Positions 7,242 to 7,597 of a stretch of 7,597 nucleotides of DNA are shown piece after piece. The DNA lies in NCBI GenBank assembly GCA_015265235.1, contig JABZYJ010000094.1, positions 1 to 7,597 on the forward strand, written 5' to 3'. Origin of the DNA: Selenomonas sp. Lineage in GTDB: Bacteria; Bacillota; Negativicutes; Selenomonadales; Selenomonadaceae. Each line of letters opens with the position of its first letter. Position 1 is the first letter of the stretch. The translations under genes and the position numbers were made by a program. The notes below the pieces were generated by a model that worked only from the letters and a program-made list of their open reading frames with translations, searched no databases and was not told where the DNA came from.

Positions 7242-7328
7242 ATGCTCGCAAGGTCGGCGAATCTGCATGCGCGCGTTGATCCAAAGATCAAGGAGGAGGC
7301 ACAGCTTACCGCAGATGATGAGGACTAA
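7242..7328 (+). pseudogene. Truncated RelB/DinJ-type antitoxin remnant (28 codons)
   Basis: A 28-codon frame begins with ATG 7242, nine nt after a GAGGAG ribosome site (7227-7232), and ends at TAA 7326. Its first 20 residues, MLARSANLHARVDPKIKEEA, look like the N-terminus of RelB/DinJ ribbon-helix-helix antitoxins (the DNA-binding strand plus the start of the first helix). These proteins are normally about 80-100 residues. The last residues, QLTADDED, do not continue the helix as expected and could be a deletion scar joining to later antitoxin sequence. The stop codon is the left edge of a 62-bp palindromic element. No toxin gene follows; the next gene is deoD. I read this as a broken antitoxin, though a functional small peptide cannot be excluded. 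The family call rests on recognition of a short motif. Confidence 0.55.
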
Positions 7329-7387
7329 GGAAGCACTGATAAAACAGTCTCTCAGATGGCTGTGCCGAATTTATCAGTGCTTCCTTA
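7326..7387. repeat. 62-bp palindromic element, copy 2 (deoD leader)
   Basis: The left arm TAAGGAAGCACTGATAAA (7326-7343) is matched perfectly, 18 of 18, by the right arm (7370-7387). The 26-nt centre contains ACAG/CTGT (7344-7347 and 7360-7363) and the CAGAT core also seen in copy 1. Counted from GGAAGC to GCTTCC the element is 56 bp and is flanked by CTAA on the left and TTAA on the right, which could be a near-matching 4-bp target duplication. Transcribed, it would form a very stable hairpin ending just before the deoD ribosome site. It has no T-tract. Confidence 0.9.
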
Positions 7388-7411
7388 AGATGGTCAGGAA
7401 GGAGAACGACA

Positions 7412-7597
7412 ATGAGTTCACTGCATATTGCTGCCGAAAAGGGAGAGATCGCGGAGCGCATCCTGCTGCCGGGGGATCCGCTGCGTGCGAAGTACATCGC
7501 GGAGAATTTTCTCGATGGGGCGAAGGAGTACACCTCCATCCGCAACATCCTCGGCTATACGGGGACGTATAATGGCGTACCTGTCTCCGTGCAGGGG
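7412..7597 (+). CDS. deoD: Purine-nucleoside phosphorylase DeoD (5' part; continues past window)
   Basis: DeoD is a cytoplasmic hexameric enzyme that splits purine (deoxy)nucleosides with phosphate into free base and (deoxy)ribose-1-phosphate, in nucleoside salvage and breakdown. Only the first 62 codons are present. The start MSSLHIAAEKGEIAERILLP closely matches the bacterial hexameric type. His5, Gly21, Arg25 (in LLPGDPLRAKYIAE) and Arg44 correspond to the E. coli nucleoside- and phosphate-site residues His4, Gly20, Arg24 and Arg43. The segment LGYTGTYNGVPVSVQG is also characteristic. AAGGAG (7399-7404) lies 7 nt before ATG 7412. The frame remains open at the right edge. No promoter is evident between the upstream palindrome and the gene, so transcription probably enters from the promoter near 7175-7203 and passes through the palindrome. 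Confidence 0.95.
   Translation, partial: MSSLHIAAEKGEIAERILLPGDPLRAKYIAENFLDGAKEYTSIRNILGYTGTYNGVPVSVQG

Noticed and set aside
7144..7572. 142-codon plus-strand open frame spanning the terminator, antitoxin remnant and deoD start
   Set aside because: It crosses a terminator stem, a repeat and the start of deoD in another frame and shows no family likeness.

Overview
The window looks like chromosomal DNA from a GC-rich, Gram-negative member of the Firmicutes (Negativicutes; Selenomonas-like is my best guess). The reasons are high-GC reading frames using ATG starts with strong AGGAGG-type ribosome sites, a lipoprotein-type ABC binding protein, consensus sigma-70-type promoters, and protein sequences resembling that group. 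The taxonomic call is inference; no 16S or other marker is present.

Left half, minus strand (positions 4265 down to 1): a nickel/peptide-type ABC importer operon. It is transcribed in the order permease (NikB-like), permease (NikC-like), lipoprotein solute-binding protein (NikA-like), then an ATPase. The ATPase frame starts directly after the binding-protein stop and stays open to the window edge. It holds one complete nucleotide-binding domain followed by the start of a second, so it is probably a fused NikD-NikE-type protein. The junctions are tight: a 7-nt overlap, a 24-nt gap with a strong ribosome site, and a TAA-ATG abutment. The permeases resemble E. coli NikB and NikC along their length. 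The binding protein keeps the R-x-A-W pair of E. coli NikA but apparently not its metal-contacting histidine, so nickel is not proven; a metallophore complex or a peptide is possible.

Middle (4266-4517): a divergent, AT-rich control region with a good promoter on each strand, one for the importer and one for serA.

Right half, plus strand: serA (D-3-phosphoglycerate dehydrogenase, 526 aa, first committed step of serine synthesis), htpX (membrane zinc metalloprotease for membrane-protein quality control) with a clear intrinsic terminator, a 28-codon remnant of a RelB/DinJ-type antitoxin, and the first 62 codons of deoD (purine-nucleoside phosphorylase), which runs off the right edge.

The most unusual structure is a pair of related 62-bp palindromic elements, one directly after serA and one in the deoD leader. 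They share the arm TAAGGAAKCACTGATAAA, and in both cases the TAA at the left edge is the stop codon of the upstream frame. They look like a small dispersed MITE- or REP-like family. No RNA genes, CRISPR arrays or complete transposons are visible. Apart from these elements and the antitoxin relic, the window is ordinary housekeeping and transport sequence; I see no complete undescribed system.
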